64,000 bases of DNA, taken from positions 62,001-126,000 of the forward strand of contig CBDHHC010000004.1 of assembly GCA_965263345.1 (NCBI GenBank), in the 5' to 3' direction. The position numbers were made by a program, and so were the translations under genes. Below the pieces are notes generated by a model, which was given only the letters and a program-made list of their open reading frames with translations, did no database searches and was not told the origin of the DNA. Within the stretch, counting starts at the first letter, position 1. The number at the start of each line of letters is the position of its first letter. Positions 9,189-18,253 of the stretch are shown in pieces. Origin of the DNA: CBDHHC01 sp965263345. GTDB lineage: Bacteria; Pseudomonadota; Alphaproteobacteria; Rhizobiales; CBDHHC01.

Positions 9189-9803
9189 ATGATAAAAATA
9201 GTTTGTTTAAAAAGTTTTGTAATATTGTTTTTTTCTATGGCTTTTAGCGCGTATACTAAAGCTGCCGATATTAAAGATAAATTTCAGGTTGATTTAAATA
9301 AATATATTGGCCTCTGGTATGAAACCGCAAGGACTAAAAATAAATTTCAAGACAACACACTAAATCATAAAGGGTTGTCATATGGTGCATGCTTTAATTC
9401 TACAGCAAGGTATCAATTAGATTCTTCAGGCCGTATCAAGGTCTTTAATACATGCTTTCGTAAAGCAAAAACTGGTAAAGTTTATAAAGATACTATTCGG
9501 GGTCTCGCTTCAGGGCAAAATGATCCTGAGAAACGAAGACTTAAAATAGCTTTTGGTTCTGGGGTTGCTCAGTTTTTCCAACGTGCTATTTCTGGTGGCG
9601 GCTTTCCATACTGGATTTATTGTCTTGGGCCTATCAACAAGAAAGGATTATATGATTGGGCCGTTGTAAGCGGACCTGATAAAGATTATTTATATTTTCT
9701 CACAAGAGATAAACAGATATCTAATAAGAAAAAACAAGTCATGATTTCTTGTGCGAAAAAGAACAATTTGCCAGTAAGTGCATTACTTTACAAGCAGCGG
9801 TAG
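9189..9803 (+). CDS. Secreted lipocalin-family protein
   Basis: A 204-residue protein with a Sec signal peptide (SFVILFFSMAFSAYTKA, cleavage near AYTKAA) and the lipocalin GxW motif in KYIGLWYETARTKNKFQ. The rest is beta-rich (YQLDSSGRIKVFNTCF, YDWAVVSGPDKDYLYFLTRD), the last part matching the Blc-type YxWxVVxGP pattern. There is no lipobox, so it is probably soluble in the periplasm. Four Cys in the mature part could form disulphides. Blc-type lipocalins bind fatty acids or lysophospholipids. ATG 9189 is chosen because AAAGGGG lies 7 bases upstream; GTG 9186 is an alternative. Confidence 0.82.
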   Translation: MIKIVCLKSFVILFFSMAFSAYTKAADIKDKFQVDLNKYIGLWYETARTKNKFQDNTLNHKGLSYGACFNSTARYQLDSSGRIKVFNTCFRKAKTGKVYKDTIRGLASGQNDPEKRRLKIAFGSGVAQFFQRAISGGGFPYWIYCLGPINKKGLYDWAVVSGPDKDYLYFLTRDKQISNKKKQVMISCAKKNNLPVSALLYKQR

Positions 9804-9945
9804 TTTGAAATAGATCACCACAGATACTCCAGCGACATTAATTGTTGAGAACCTTATTTTAGTCTCATGAGTTTATAAAAATGACTCAAATTAGGCGAAA
9901 TTCCATTATAAATTTATGGACAATATTTTTTATTGGAGGGATCTT

Positions 9946-10323
9946 ATGTCTAGAGACAAAACGCTTGAAACTGCTGAAAAACTTGTTGCCTATTGCCGTG
10001 AGAATAACACTGAGTCTTGTCTTAATGAGCTCTATCACCCTGATGCTGTATCTATCGAATCCATTGCAATGGAGGGTGCAGACAGTGTAGAAACCAAGGG
10101 TTTAGACGCAATAAAAGGAAAACATGACTGGTGGTACTCCTCATTTGAGACTCATTCTTCAAGTTTGGATGGTCCATTTTTGCACGGTGATGATAGATTT
10201 GGCGTTATTTTTGAGTTTGATGTTAGCCATAAGGAAAGTGGCGAAAGAACTGCTATGAAAGAAATAGCTATTTACACTGTTGAAGATGGTAAAATCGTAA
10301 AAGAAGAGTTTTATTATAATTAA
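9946..10323 (+). CDS. SnoaL-like (NTF2-fold) small protein
   Basis: A 125-residue protein with the NTF2/SnoaL pattern: an N-terminal helix (LETAEKLVAYCRENN), LYHPDAVSIES, GLDAIKGKHDWWYSSF, then strands (RFGVIFEFDVSHK, KEIAIYTVEDGKIVKEEFYY). Such proteins bind or isomerise small molecules; the ligand cannot be told. GGAGGG lies 5 bases before ATG 9946, which is why this start is preferred over ATG 9916. It converges on the nitronate monooxygenase gene with a 17-base gap. Confidence 0.8.
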   Translation: MSRDKTLETAEKLVAYCRENNTESCLNELYHPDAVSIESIAMEGADSVETKGLDAIKGKHDWWYSSFETHSSSLDGPFLHGDDRFGVIFEFDVSHKESGERTAMKEIAIYTVEDGKIVKEEFYYN

Positions 10324-10340
10324 TAATAAATCATCTCTCC

Positions 10341-11426
10341 TTAACCCAATGTCAACTTGTTAAGGCTGTTTTCTGTTTCTTTGATAAGTTTTTCTATTAA
10401 ATCCTTTGTTGTGGTTTGGTTAATTAGGCCTACGGCTTGACCAGACCAAAGAGCAATGGCATCTGTTTTGTTCTGTTCTGCAGATGCTTTTCTAATGGGA
10501 CCAGTAAGTGTGTTCATAATTGGAAAGTCTGGCCAGTCTGCAACCTTAGCCATTTCATTAGCGTAAGTGTTGACAATAGTGCGTGCATTGCGTCCTGAGA
10601 ATGCTTTGCTGAGCATTGTATCATCCCCACTCGCCGATAAAAGGCTCTTTTTGTGTGCATCACTTACACTGCTCTCAGGAGTTACTAAGAAGGCTGTTCC
10701 AATTTGAACGCCAGTAGCACCTAGCATAAGTGCTGCTGCTATTCCTCTCCCATCCATGATACCGCCAGAGGCAATAACGGGGACATTAACTGCATCAACA
10801 ATTCTTGGAATGAGTGCCATAGAGCCTGCAACTTCAGCAGTCCCTCTTGGTAAGAACCATCCAGAATGTCCACCGGCTTCATGACCTTGGGCGATGATAG
10901 CATCTGCTCCATTTTTCTCTAACCAAATTGCTTCCTTAACAGAGGTAGCAGATGATAAAATAACGATATTATTAGATTTTAGTTTTGCTACAATTTCATG
11001 ATCTGGCAAACCAAAATGGAAACTTGCGACTTTTGGGGATAAAGATATTACTGCTTCGCAGATTTCCAAGTTAAAAGGATAATGTTTTTCAATTGCATCA
11101 GGAATATCTCCAGCTTCCAAGCCGTCATACCAATTAGATAATCTTCGTTTGGCATTTTGTGCTTTTTCTAAGTCATGCTTTGGAGGTGTATGTACAAAGA
11201 AGTTTAAATTAATTGATCTGTTGGTCTGTGTCTGTGTTTTTCGCGTTTGATAATGCAATTCTTCTTGCGTGTACATTGCACAACCCAGAGAGCCCAAAGC
11301 ACCTGCATTAGCTGCTGCAGCTGCCATTTCTGGTGTACTCGCACCAGCCATAGGGGCTTGTATAATGGGGTATTCAATTTCCAATAGCTTGCATAGTACT
11401 GAGTCTTTCCAAGACATTTTTGTCAT
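10341..11426 (-). CDS. Nitronate monooxygenase (2-nitropropane dioxygenase family)
   Basis: An FMN-dependent TIM-barrel enzyme of 361 residues that oxidises alkyl nitronates such as propionate-3-nitronate. Seen are the N-terminal YPIIQAPMAGASTPEMA, GADAIIAQGHEAGGHSG (catalytic His of the class I family), VIASGGIMDGRGIAAALMLG and GVQIGTAFL (phosphate-binding region). Length fits the family. The upstream region on its strand has a 14-base palindrome that may be an operator. It could act on another quinone or nitro substrate, but the family call is firm. Confidence 0.9.
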   Translation of the reverse strand: MTKMSWKDSVLCKLLEIEYPIIQAPMAGASTPEMAAAAANAGALGSLGCAMYTQEELHYQTRKTQTQTNRSINLNFFVHTPPKHDLEKAQNAKRRLSNWYDGLEAGDIPDAIEKHYPFNLEICEAVISLSPKVASFHFGLPDHEIVAKLKSNNIVILSSATSVKEAIWLEKNGADAIIAQGHEAGGHSGWFLPRGTAEVAGSMALIPRIVDAVNVPVIASGGIMDGRGIAAALMLGATGVQIGTAFLVTPESSVSDAHKKSLLSASGDDTMLSKAFSGRNARTIVNTYANEMAKVADWPDFPIMNTLTGPIRKASAEQNKTDAIALWSGQAVGLINQTTTKDLIEKLIKETENSLNKLTLG

Positions 11427-11750
11427 AACCCGTATTCCTGTTTCGGCTTGCTAGATTACTATAGTAATATGATACTACAAATACTTTATAAGATGGTCTT
11501 ATTGACTATGGTGATAATTCTAAAAAGCCAATTAAACAAAGGATTTAATAATCCTGCCAACTAAAGAACTACTCTCCATGATCTTGCAAAGCTGTTGGAT
11601 TAAAAACCATTATTCCCTCTCATATTGCCAAAAAGGAGAATACTCAGCTTATCTTAAATTGAAACTCAATTAAATATCGTTTGTTCTCTTTTATATTCTG
11701 GCAAAATGAAAATATTCGGGTGAGGGAGCCTAGGTTACAGGGAATAGTAC
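11427..11750. promoter_or_regulatory. Divergent intergenic region with a small palindrome
   Basis: This 324-base region separates divergent genes and shows no credible coding sequence. ATTACTATAGTAAT at 11455-11468 is a perfect 14-base palindrome 29 bases upstream of the nitronate monooxygenase start, a suitable place for a repressor. Nothing else of note is visible before the weak GGGA ribosome site ahead of 11751. Confidence 0.4.
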
Positions 11751-13844
11751 ATGATGTATTTTAATAAATTCATCTGCCTTATTGTGGCAGGAGGCATATT
11801 ATTTTTGTCAGTCGGGAATGTTCTGGCTACGAGGTCAATTGATTACACTTTCTTTAAGAAACCGAAATTCATCAAGGGAGAGATATCAGAGGTTTATTAT
11901 GATGGTATTTCTGACGACTTGCTTACAGCTGGTCTGGGGGTAACAGGATTAGCCGAGGCCACAGCTCCTACCTTCGTAAACCCCGACCTACCAACAGCCT
12001 CTGAACTACGTAAGCTTGCTATTTATAATAATTATCGTGCCCTCGTTGATAATTCAACTGGCGGTGGTTTTGGAGTACTTTATGGACCTAATATTGATGC
12101 TCAAGGGAATGATACAGGCACAGAAGGGCTTATAGCAGGCACAGAATATATTGCTTATGCGCGCTATGGATGGCCAAGACGGAACATCACTTTGATGGTT
12201 CAGGTTCCTGATAGTTTTAATCCGCTAGAGCCGTGCATTGTGACAGCTCCTTCCTCCGGGTCACGTGGTGTCTATGGTGCTATTGGTACTGCAGGCGAAT
12301 GGGGATTAAAGAATAAGTGCGCTGTCGCCTATTCTGACAATGGTAAAGGTATTGGTGCACATAATTTAGAAAATAATACAGTCAATCTGATTGATGGAAC
12401 TTTAGAAGATGCAGATGTTGCTGGTCGAGATTCGCAATTTACAGCGCGACTTATTGACAGAAAACGTGAGAAATTTAATGAGGAGACACCTAATCGTTTT
12501 GCATTTAAACATGCACATTCACAGCTAAATCCTGAGGCAGACTGGGGATTGAATGTTTTACAAGCCGTTCAATTTGCTTTTTATGTGCTTAATGAAAAGT
12601 ATAATGAGCCTATTAAACCTTCAAATACGATTGTGATTGCCTCAAGTGTCTCGAATGGTGGCGGCGCTTCCGTTCTAGCTGCAGAACAGGATTGGTTTAA
12701 TCTCATTGATGGTGTTGCTGTATCAGAACCAAATGTAAATCCAAATTTTAGCAAAAAGTTTTCTATTGTTCAGGGCAATGGAACTCCATTTACACAACAT
12801 AGCCGAAGCCTATTTGATTATACAACGCTGCTTAATGTTTATCAGGGTTGCGCTAGTGTTGCTATTACTGACCCATCTCTTTTAAATCTTGCATCAAGTC
12901 CCAATCGTTGTGCCTCTTTGAGAGCAAAAGGTTTATTAAGTGCTGACGATTTGGCTGGGCAAGCAGCTGAAGCTCAGGCAATTATCAATGACTATGGGTG
13001 GCCTGTTGAGCAGAACGATCTTGCTCCATTACACTGGTTTGTGAATGTTGCACAAGGCATATCTGTTACCTATGCAAATTCTTATGCGAGGGCAAGTGTG
13101 ACACAAAACCTATGTGGTTACAGTTTTGCAGCTATTGGGGCTGATGGTCGCCCAGTGCCTATTGCTCTTGCAACACAAGCTGCATTATTTGGTACGGGTA
13201 ATGGAATTCCACCGACAGGCGGTGTCGAGTTAATCAATAACGACTCTGTTGATGGCCCGATTCAGGACCGTCTTTCAACTTCTCCTTCTACAGGTGTTGC
13301 AGATCAAAACCTTGACGGAGCTTTATGTCTTCGTTCGCTGGCAACAGGTCGTGACCCTGTTACAAATAAAAGGTTGAAAGGTGAATTGTTATGGGTTCAT
13401 AAGAAAATTAAGCATTCAATTAGAGAACTTCGTGCCAATGGAAAACCGAGAAAAAAGCCTGTTATTTTTGTGACAGGACGTGCTGATGCAATCCTTGCTC
13501 CTAATCATACATCACGTGCATATTTTGGACTGAACCAAGTTCGTGAGGGCAAGAAGAGTAATATGCGTTATTATGAAATCAAAAATGCGCACCATTTAGA
13601 TACGATCAATGCCCTACCAGGCTTTGCGGTTCGTTATGTTCCGTTGCATCATTATTTTAATCAAGCACTTGATTTGATGTTTGATCATTTAAAGAATGGA
13701 ACGCATTTACCACCTAGTCAGGTGGTTGATACAATTCCTCGTTCATCAGCAGAACAGATCAGTTTGGTAAATGTTCCGGCGATTTCTCAGTCTCCGGCTA
13801 AGCCGATTGTATTTGAGAATAGTTTGGTGAAGATACCTGAGTAG
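11751..13844 (+). CDS. Secreted D-(-)-3-hydroxybutyrate oligomer hydrolase
   Basis: A 697-residue protein of the 3HB-oligomer hydrolase family (PF10605), which splits water-soluble oligomers left by PHB depolymerases into 3-hydroxybutyrate. It has a signal peptide (FICLIVAGGILFLSVGNVLA), the conserved YARYGWPRRNITLMVQVP, TAPSSGSRGVYGAIGTAGEW and CAVAYSDNGKGIGAHN blocks, a nucleophile region SSVSNGGGASVLAAEQ, and a C-terminal GRADAILAPNHTSRAYFGLN with a late His (IKNAHHLDTINALPGF). Full family length. It stands alone, with no PHB depolymerase or synthase in the window. ATG 11754 is an alternative start. Confidence 0.9.
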   Translation: MMYFNKFICLIVAGGILFLSVGNVLATRSIDYTFFKKPKFIKGEISEVYYDGISDDLLTAGLGVTGLAEATAPTFVNPDLPTASELRKLAIYNNYRALVDNSTGGGFGVLYGPNIDAQGNDTGTEGLIAGTEYIAYARYGWPRRNITLMVQVPDSFNPLEPCIVTAPSSGSRGVYGAIGTAGEWGLKNKCAVAYSDNGKGIGAHNLENNTVNLIDGTLEDADVAGRDSQFTARLIDRKREKFNEETPNRFAFKHAHSQLNPEADWGLNVLQAVQFAFYVLNEKYNEPIKPSNTIVIASSVSNGGGASVLAAEQDWFNLIDGVAVSEPNVNPNFSKKFSIVQGNGTPFTQHSRSLFDYTTLLNVYQGCASVAITDPSLLNLASSPNRCASLRAKGLLSADDLAGQAAEAQAIINDYGWPVEQNDLAPLHWFVNVAQGISVTYANSYARASVTQNLCGYSFAAIGADGRPVPIALATQAALFGTGNGIPPTGGVELINNDSVDGPIQDRLSTSPSTGVADQNLDGALCLRSLATGRDPVTNKRLKGELLWVHKKIKHSIRELRANGKPRKKPVIFVTGRADAILAPNHTSRAYFGLNQVREGKKSNMRYYEIKNAHHLDTINALPGFAVRYVPLHHYFNQALDLMFDHLKNGTHLPPSQVVDTIPRSSAEQISLVNVPAISQSPAKPIVFENSLVKIPE

Positions 13845-13893
13845 GTATTATAGCCCTCTTCTGTTTTTATAACTGGAGGGGGCATTATATAAA

Positions 13894-14901
13894 TCACCCA
13901 CCCGTCACACTCATATGCCTTGTTACGGCAGGTTTTTGGTCTTTGCGGTCTATGATGAAATCGTGGCCTTTTGGTTTGCGGCCGATTGCTTCGTCTATGG
14001 CGGCATGTAGGATTTCGTTGGCTTCGCTTTGGCGCATTGGCGTTTTGAGATCTGCGGCGTCATCCTGGCCAAGACACATATACATGGTACCGGTGCAGGT
14101 TATTCGGACGCGATTACAGGATTCGCAGAAGTTGTGTGAGAGTGGCGTGATGAAACCGAGACGGCCACCTGTTTCTGGGATATGAACATAACGTGCAGGT
14201 CCACCGGTTTTGTATTGGATGTCTTCCAGTGTCCATTTTTGTTCTAAACGCTCCCTTACTTGAGTTAAGGGTAAATATTGGTCAACTCGTTGCTCGTCAA
14301 TTGCGCCCATCGGCATGGTTTCGATGAGGGTCAGGTCCATGCCATTCCCATGGGTCCATTCTATCATCTCTTCGATTTCGTTTGCATTTGCTTCTTTTAG
14401 AGCGACCATGTTGATCTTTATTTTCAAGCCTGCGGATTGAGCTGCTTTGATCCCCTCCATCACTTGATCTAAATCACCCCAGCGCGTTACCGCTTTAAAT
14501 TTATCTGGATCACGGGTATCTAAAGAAATATTAATGCGCCGCACACCATGTTTATACAGCTCATCGGCAAACTTTGGGAGTTGAGTGCCATTGGTTGTGA
14601 GTGTCAATTCTTCCAAATCGCCTGATTTTATATGTCTTGAGAGTTGCTCAATCAAAGACATAATATTTTTACGAACAAGTGGTTCTCCACCTGTTAACCT
14701 GATTTTTTTAACGCCTCGTTCTACAAAAGCGGTACACAAACGATCTAGTTCTTCAAGGGTGAGAAGGTGTTTTTTTTGCAGAAATGTCATGTTTTCTGCC
14801 ATACAATAAACGCACCGCAGGTCGCATCTATCAGTTACAGAGACACGTAGGTAAGTAACACTTCGTCCGAACGGGTCTATCAGATTTGAGTTATTAGCCA
14901 T
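13894..14901 (-). CDS. moaA: GTP 3',8-cyclase MoaA
   Basis: The radical-SAM enzyme that starts molybdenum cofactor synthesis by rearranging GTP. The N-terminal cluster motif is CDLRCVYC (Cys-x3-Cys-x2-Cys), followed by KIRLTGGEPLVRKN. The second cluster is CESCNRVRITCTGTMYMC, and the protein ends in GG like other MoaA proteins, a tail essential for activity in the family. 335 residues, normal length. The Mo hydroxylase at 18.5-21.2 kb is a likely consumer. Base composition looks richer in G+C than the neighbours. Confidence 0.96.
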   Translation of the reverse strand: MANNSNLIDPFGRSVTYLRVSVTDRCDLRCVYCMAENMTFLQKKHLLTLEELDRLCTAFVERGVKKIRLTGGEPLVRKNIMSLIEQLSRHIKSGDLEELTLTTNGTQLPKFADELYKHGVRRINISLDTRDPDKFKAVTRWGDLDQVMEGIKAAQSAGLKIKINMVALKEANANEIEEMIEWTHGNGMDLTLIETMPMGAIDEQRVDQYLPLTQVRERLEQKWTLEDIQYKTGGPARYVHIPETGGRLGFITPLSHNFCESCNRVRITCTGTMYMCLGQDDAADLKTPMRQSEANEILHAAIDEAIGRKPKGHDFIIDRKDQKPAVTRHMSVTGG

Positions 14902-15033
14902 TTAGCCTAGTTTCTACCTGATACTAAAATTTACAATGATGGTATATTAAACTATGTTTCTTAATTGAATTTGTACATTATTCTTTATAATAACTACAAT
15001 GATCATAATGTAATTTCTTTAGGCATCCAATAC

Positions 15034-15567
15034 TTAAAACTCTACTACATTCTCAACTTGTAAATTATAGCCAATCTCAACTGCAATATTTGTTTTAAAT
15101 TCCCCTGACTGGATAACACCCGTTACATAAATTGGTGTGTAAATATCATATACGGGAATGCCTTTTTTACTTTGGACGTAAATAATTTGATTGCCAGGAG
15201 GTGGTGGAACGTGAATACAGGCACCTACATATGGTACGAGTAGAAACTCTTTTACCTTTGTTGCATCAAAATCCAATGGGACCATATATCCAGCTATTTT
15301 CACCTTTTTATTATTATATTCAGTGACTAAAGGTGCAGGCTCTTTATTTTCATTTTGTTCAGGTATTTTGGTGTGATCAATTGCCGCTAAGCGTTGTTCT
15401 CCCAAAGTCCACGGTTCGGATAAATCTATAGCACTTAAAGTATTGCCTGGAACAAGGTTATCCCATTCCAATTCAATGATTTTGTTGGATGCCTGAATGG
15501 AAAAAGCTAATATACTTAAAAATATTATGGATAATAAAACACTATAAGTAATGCTTTTTTTGTCCAT
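15034..15567 (-). CDS. DUF3299 exported protein, last gene of zinc-linked operon
   Basis: A 177-residue exported protein with an N-terminal hydrophobic segment (VLLSIIFLSILAFSIQASN) and a DUF3299 domain (KKVKIAGYMVPLDFDA, EFLLVPYVGACIHVPPPPGN, YDIYTPIYVTGVIQ). The function of DUF3299 is not known. It follows the permease gene by 28 bases on the same strand, and the four genes read as one operon of the ZrgA/DUF2796 kind associated with zinc uptake in Vibrio. ATG 15567 is chosen because AGGA lies 9 bases upstream; ATG 15576 is possible. Confidence 0.82.
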   Translation of the reverse strand: MDKKSITYSVLLSIIFLSILAFSIQASNKIIELEWDNLVPGNTLSAIDLSEPWTLGEQRLAAIDHTKIPEQNENKEPAPLVTEYNNKKVKIAGYMVPLDFDATKVKEFLLVPYVGACIHVPPPPGNQIIYVQSKKGIPVYDIYTPIYVTGVIQSGEFKTNIAVEIGYNLQVENVVEF

Positions 15568-15595
15568 GATATTCATTCCTATATCTTTATGATAT

Positions 15596-16846
15596 TTAAT
15601 TTTTAACGGTCATACCATCTGCTAATGATAAGCTGTAAGCCCTAAAGGCAGGTAAACATCCTATAATAAAACCTAAAGCGATTACACTACACAATATTTT
15701 GAACTCACTTAGCGTTAGCATAGTTATTTTGATATATAATCCATATTCAGCATCAATGTAAGGCCTTAAGGTGAATAGTATTAAGTAAAGGCAAATAACT
15801 CCCAGAATAACTCCTAGGAATGTTAATACTCCAGCCTCTGATATCAGTAATCCAAATATTGTTCTTGGTTTGGCTCCAACAGACCTTAAAATGGCCATTT
15901 CTCGTCTGCGCTCATTTAATGTGGTGAAAATCATGGTAATCATACCCAAAAGAGCTGTTAGAACTACCATTGATGAAATTGCTGCTAAGGCAATTTCTGC
16001 GGTTTTCATAAGAGACCAGAGTTCTTGGAGCGCAACACCTGGTAAAATTGCAGATAATGGCTCTTGGGGATATTTATTGATATATCTTTGAAGTTTGAAT
16101 ATCTGTAACCTTGATTTCACGCCAATCAAAGCCGCGGTTATCTCTTTCGGTTGTAAATCCATCTTCCTGACTTGTTCCGGGGAAATACTCTTATGGCGCC
16201 CAGTTTGCCAGCCTACATGAATGGCTTCATAAGCTTTAAGACTTATGAAGACTGTTCTATCTACTGGTGTGCCAGTTTTCTTCAATATACCTGAAATTTT
16301 AAATGGTTTGTCTTGATGTTTTGAAAAGGAAACTTTACCTAAACCATGAGCAACTATGATTGGATCATTTAATTTATATCCTAGTGCTTTTGCAACATCT
16401 GCCCCAACAACTGCATCAAAAAGATCAGAGAATTTTTGCCCCTGTGTGAATGAGATCGGTTGCTTATTGCGATATTTATAATATTTGAAAAAGTCTTGAG
16501 TTGTCCCTAATACTCTAAATCCGCGATGGCTATCTCCTAAAGCCATTGGAACAGCCCAGGCAACTTCTTTTCTTTTGATTATATCTTCATAACTTTGCCA
16601 TGTAATGTTGGCTGTAGCATTACCAATGCGGAAGACTGAATAGAGCAATAGCTGAATGCTGCCAGCTCTAGATCCGATTATCAGATCCGTGCCTGAAATG
16701 GTATCAGCAAAACTTGTCCTTGCTCCATTGCGTACTTTTTCGACACCCAGAAATAAAATTATACTTAAGGCAATTGAAATGATGGTCAACAAAGCCGTTA
16801 ACCAGCGACTTTTAAGTGATTGTAAGGCCAGACGTGCAATAATCAT
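15596..16846 (-). CDS. FtsX/MacB-type ABC transporter permease of zinc-linked operon
   Basis: A 416-residue permease with the MacB/FtsX plan: an N-terminal helix (LLTIISIALSIILFLGVEKV), a large periplasmic domain (residues about 45-270), then three C-terminal helices (ALAAISSMVVLTALLGMITM, GVLTFLGVILGVICLYLILF, SEFKILCSVIALGFIIGCLP). RRREMAILRSVGAKPRTIFG is the cytoplasmic coupling motif. Such transporters act mechanically on periplasmic partners rather than as classical importers, here plausibly on the His-rich DUF2796 protein. AGGGGC precedes the ATG, and the ATPase gene lies 10 bases upstream. Confidence 0.88.
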   Translation of the reverse strand: MIIARLALQSLKSRWLTALLTIISIALSIILFLGVEKVRNGARTSFADTISGTDLIIGSRAGSIQLLLYSVFRIGNATANITWQSYEDIIKRKEVAWAVPMALGDSHRGFRVLGTTQDFFKYYKYRNKQPISFTQGQKFSDLFDAVVGADVAKALGYKLNDPIIVAHGLGKVSFSKHQDKPFKISGILKKTGTPVDRTVFISLKAYEAIHVGWQTGRHKSISPEQVRKMDLQPKEITAALIGVKSRLQIFKLQRYINKYPQEPLSAILPGVALQELWSLMKTAEIALAAISSMVVLTALLGMITMIFTTLNERRREMAILRSVGAKPRTIFGLLISEAGVLTFLGVILGVICLYLILFTLRPYIDAEYGLYIKITMLTLSEFKILCSVIALGFIIGCLPAFRAYSLSLADGMTVKN

Positions 16847-16856
16847 CGATAAGCCC

Positions 16857-17591
16857 CTATTGTATATTTATGATATCTTTAATTGACAGCACTTTATCAA
16901 AATGAGATGCAAGACTCTCGTCATGGCTGACCATCATTAAGGTTGAATTTGCTTTCTCAGTTTCTTCTGATAACAAATTCAAAAAATTGTCCTGATGATC
17001 TTTGTCTAGAGAGGATGTTGGTTCATCCGCAATAATTATGGCTGGCGCTCCAATGAGGGCTCTGGCAGCTGCAACGCGCTGTTGCTGGCCAACACTTAGA
17101 GTTGCCGCAGATTTCTTGCTTGTTTTTTCAGGGGGTAACCCAAGTCTTTTTAAAAGGCGTGTTGCCTCATTTTGTATATCTCCCGTTTTTAATACTTTAT
17201 TTCTACGATTTTTTGCAAAACTTAGGGGTAAACATACATTATCCAAAATAGAACCATAGGGGAGCAAATTGAACATCTGAAATATGATGCCAAAATTTTC
17301 TGCCCGAAAAAGATCTTTTTGAGCTCCTGAGAGTTTCGTAAGATCTTTTTCCAGAACATGAATCTGCCCCTTGTCAGGAGCAACAATCCCACACAATAAA
17401 CTTAAGAAAGTTGATTTTCCTGAGCCTGATGGCCCAATAAGTAATATTTTTTCTCCAGATTTGACTGAGAATTTTTCTATTTCAATGGAAAAAGGCTGTT
17501 GGCCTTTCCAGGAAAAGTTTATGTCTGACACCTGGATGATGTCAGACATAATATGTTGTTTTTTGTTTTGTACCGTATCCGTTACTGTCAT
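16857..17591 (-). CDS. LolD/MacB-type ABC transporter ATP-binding protein of zinc-linked operon
   Basis: A 244-residue ATPase with Walker A LIGPSGSGKSTFLSLL, Q-loop GIIFQMFNLLPYGS, signature LSVGQQQRVAAARAL, Walker B AIIIADEPTSSLD and H-loop MMVSHDESLA, a LolD/MacB pattern. It should pair with the FtsX-like permease encoded next. The start at 17591 lies 6 bases after the DUF2796 stop; ATG 17549 (MSDIIQVSDINF) is an equally plausible start, since neither has a good ribosome site. Confidence 0.88.
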   Translation of the reverse strand: MTVTDTVQNKKQHIMSDIIQVSDINFSWKGQQPFSIEIEKFSVKSGEKILLIGPSGSGKSTFLSLLCGIVAPDKGQIHVLEKDLTKLSGAQKDLFRAENFGIIFQMFNLLPYGSILDNVCLPLSFAKNRRNKVLKTGDIQNEATRLLKRLGLPPEKTSKKSAATLSVGQQQRVAAARALIGAPAIIIADEPTSSLDKDHQDNFLNLLSEETEKANSTLMMVSHDESLASHFDKVLSIKDIINIQ

Positions 17592-17597
17592 ATTTGA

Positions 17598-18209
17598 CTA
17601 AAAACTGCCGCTCACATCCAATGTCTTAGATTTACGTTTAGCTTCAAAGCTTTTTTGGCCTTTTGCACTGATGATATTTACATCTAATTCTTCAGCTCCT
17701 TTAAAGCGGTCAAAATATTTGAAGTCAATGGTTTTGATTTCTGAGGGTTTCTTACAATTTAAGACATATTCCGTGTGAAACTCGTTATGGCTTTCTTCTT
17801 CATGTTTATGTTTATCGTGTTTATCATGGCCATGACCTTTTTTGTGCTTTTTATGCCCATGATCTTTATGATGATGCTTATGGTGATGGTCATGCTCTTC
17901 GCCATCTAGTTTTACTTTTGCTTCTTTAACTTTACACACTGCAGATGATGGTAGAACAAAGAGACCTAATGGTTTTTTCAAATCACTGATTGCTTTTTTA
18001 AGAGTGGCTTTGTCTTTTTTTGTTTTTGCTTCGTGTTCAAAACCTACAATATCTGCTCCAGGAACTTCTAATTCCATAGTTATTTTATTGTCTTCAACAG
18101 CGATATTCAAAGTTCCATGACCGTGTTCATGACTATCTAATTGGCGTTTTTCTCCAGCTAATACATTTGAAGTAAATAATATTATAAAAAGAAATGATAA
18201 AATTCTCAT
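17598..18209 (-). CDS. DUF2796 (ZrgA-like) histidine-rich periplasmic zinc-binding protein
   Basis: A 203-residue exported protein (signal peptide ILSFLFIILFTSNVLAGEK). The front matches DUF2796: QLDSHEHGHGTLNIAVEDN, then ELEVPGADIVGFEHEAKTKK. The middle, about residues 105-145, is a His/Lys run (HHHKHHHKDHGHKKHKKGHG), a likely Zn2+ store or chaperone surface. The rear resumes the domain (YVLNCKKPSEIKTIDFKYF). The Vibrio homologue ZrgA belongs to a Zur-regulated zinc uptake system. First gene of a four-gene operon with a Zur-like operator 29 bases upstream of its ATG. Confidence 0.88.
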   Translation of the reverse strand: MRILSFLFIILFTSNVLAGEKRQLDSHEHGHGTLNIAVEDNKITMELEVPGADIVGFEHEAKTKKDKATLKKAISDLKKPLGLFVLPSSAVCKVKEAKVKLDGEEHDHHHKHHHKDHGHKKHKKGHGHDKHDKHKHEEESHNEFHTEYVLNCKKPSEIKTIDFKYFDRFKGAEELDVNIISAKGQKSFEAKRKSKTLDVSGSF

Positions 18210-18238
18210 CTTGTACCTCTCTTAAATTATTTTTTTTC

Positions 18239-18253
18239 TGTTATATTGTAACA
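18239..18253. promoter_or_regulatory. Zur-like operator of the DUF2796 operon
   Basis: TGTTATATTGTAACA is nearly palindromic and differs at one position from the TGTTATA-TTA-TAACA type Zur box of proteobacteria. It lies 29 bases upstream of the first gene of an operon whose Vibrio relatives are repressed by Zur when zinc is plentiful. Inferred from sequence and context only; no zur gene is in the window. Confidence 0.65.

Noticed and set aside
11690..11740. A second LexA box near GTTCTCTTTTATATTC upstream of the 3HB-oligomer hydrolase
   Set aside because: The second half is not GTTC at the required spacing.
17317..17700. CRISPR or tandem DNA repeat in the His-codon region of the DUF2796 gene and neighbours
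   Set aside because: The repetitiveness comes from His/Lys codons (17770-17905) and has no regular spacer structure.
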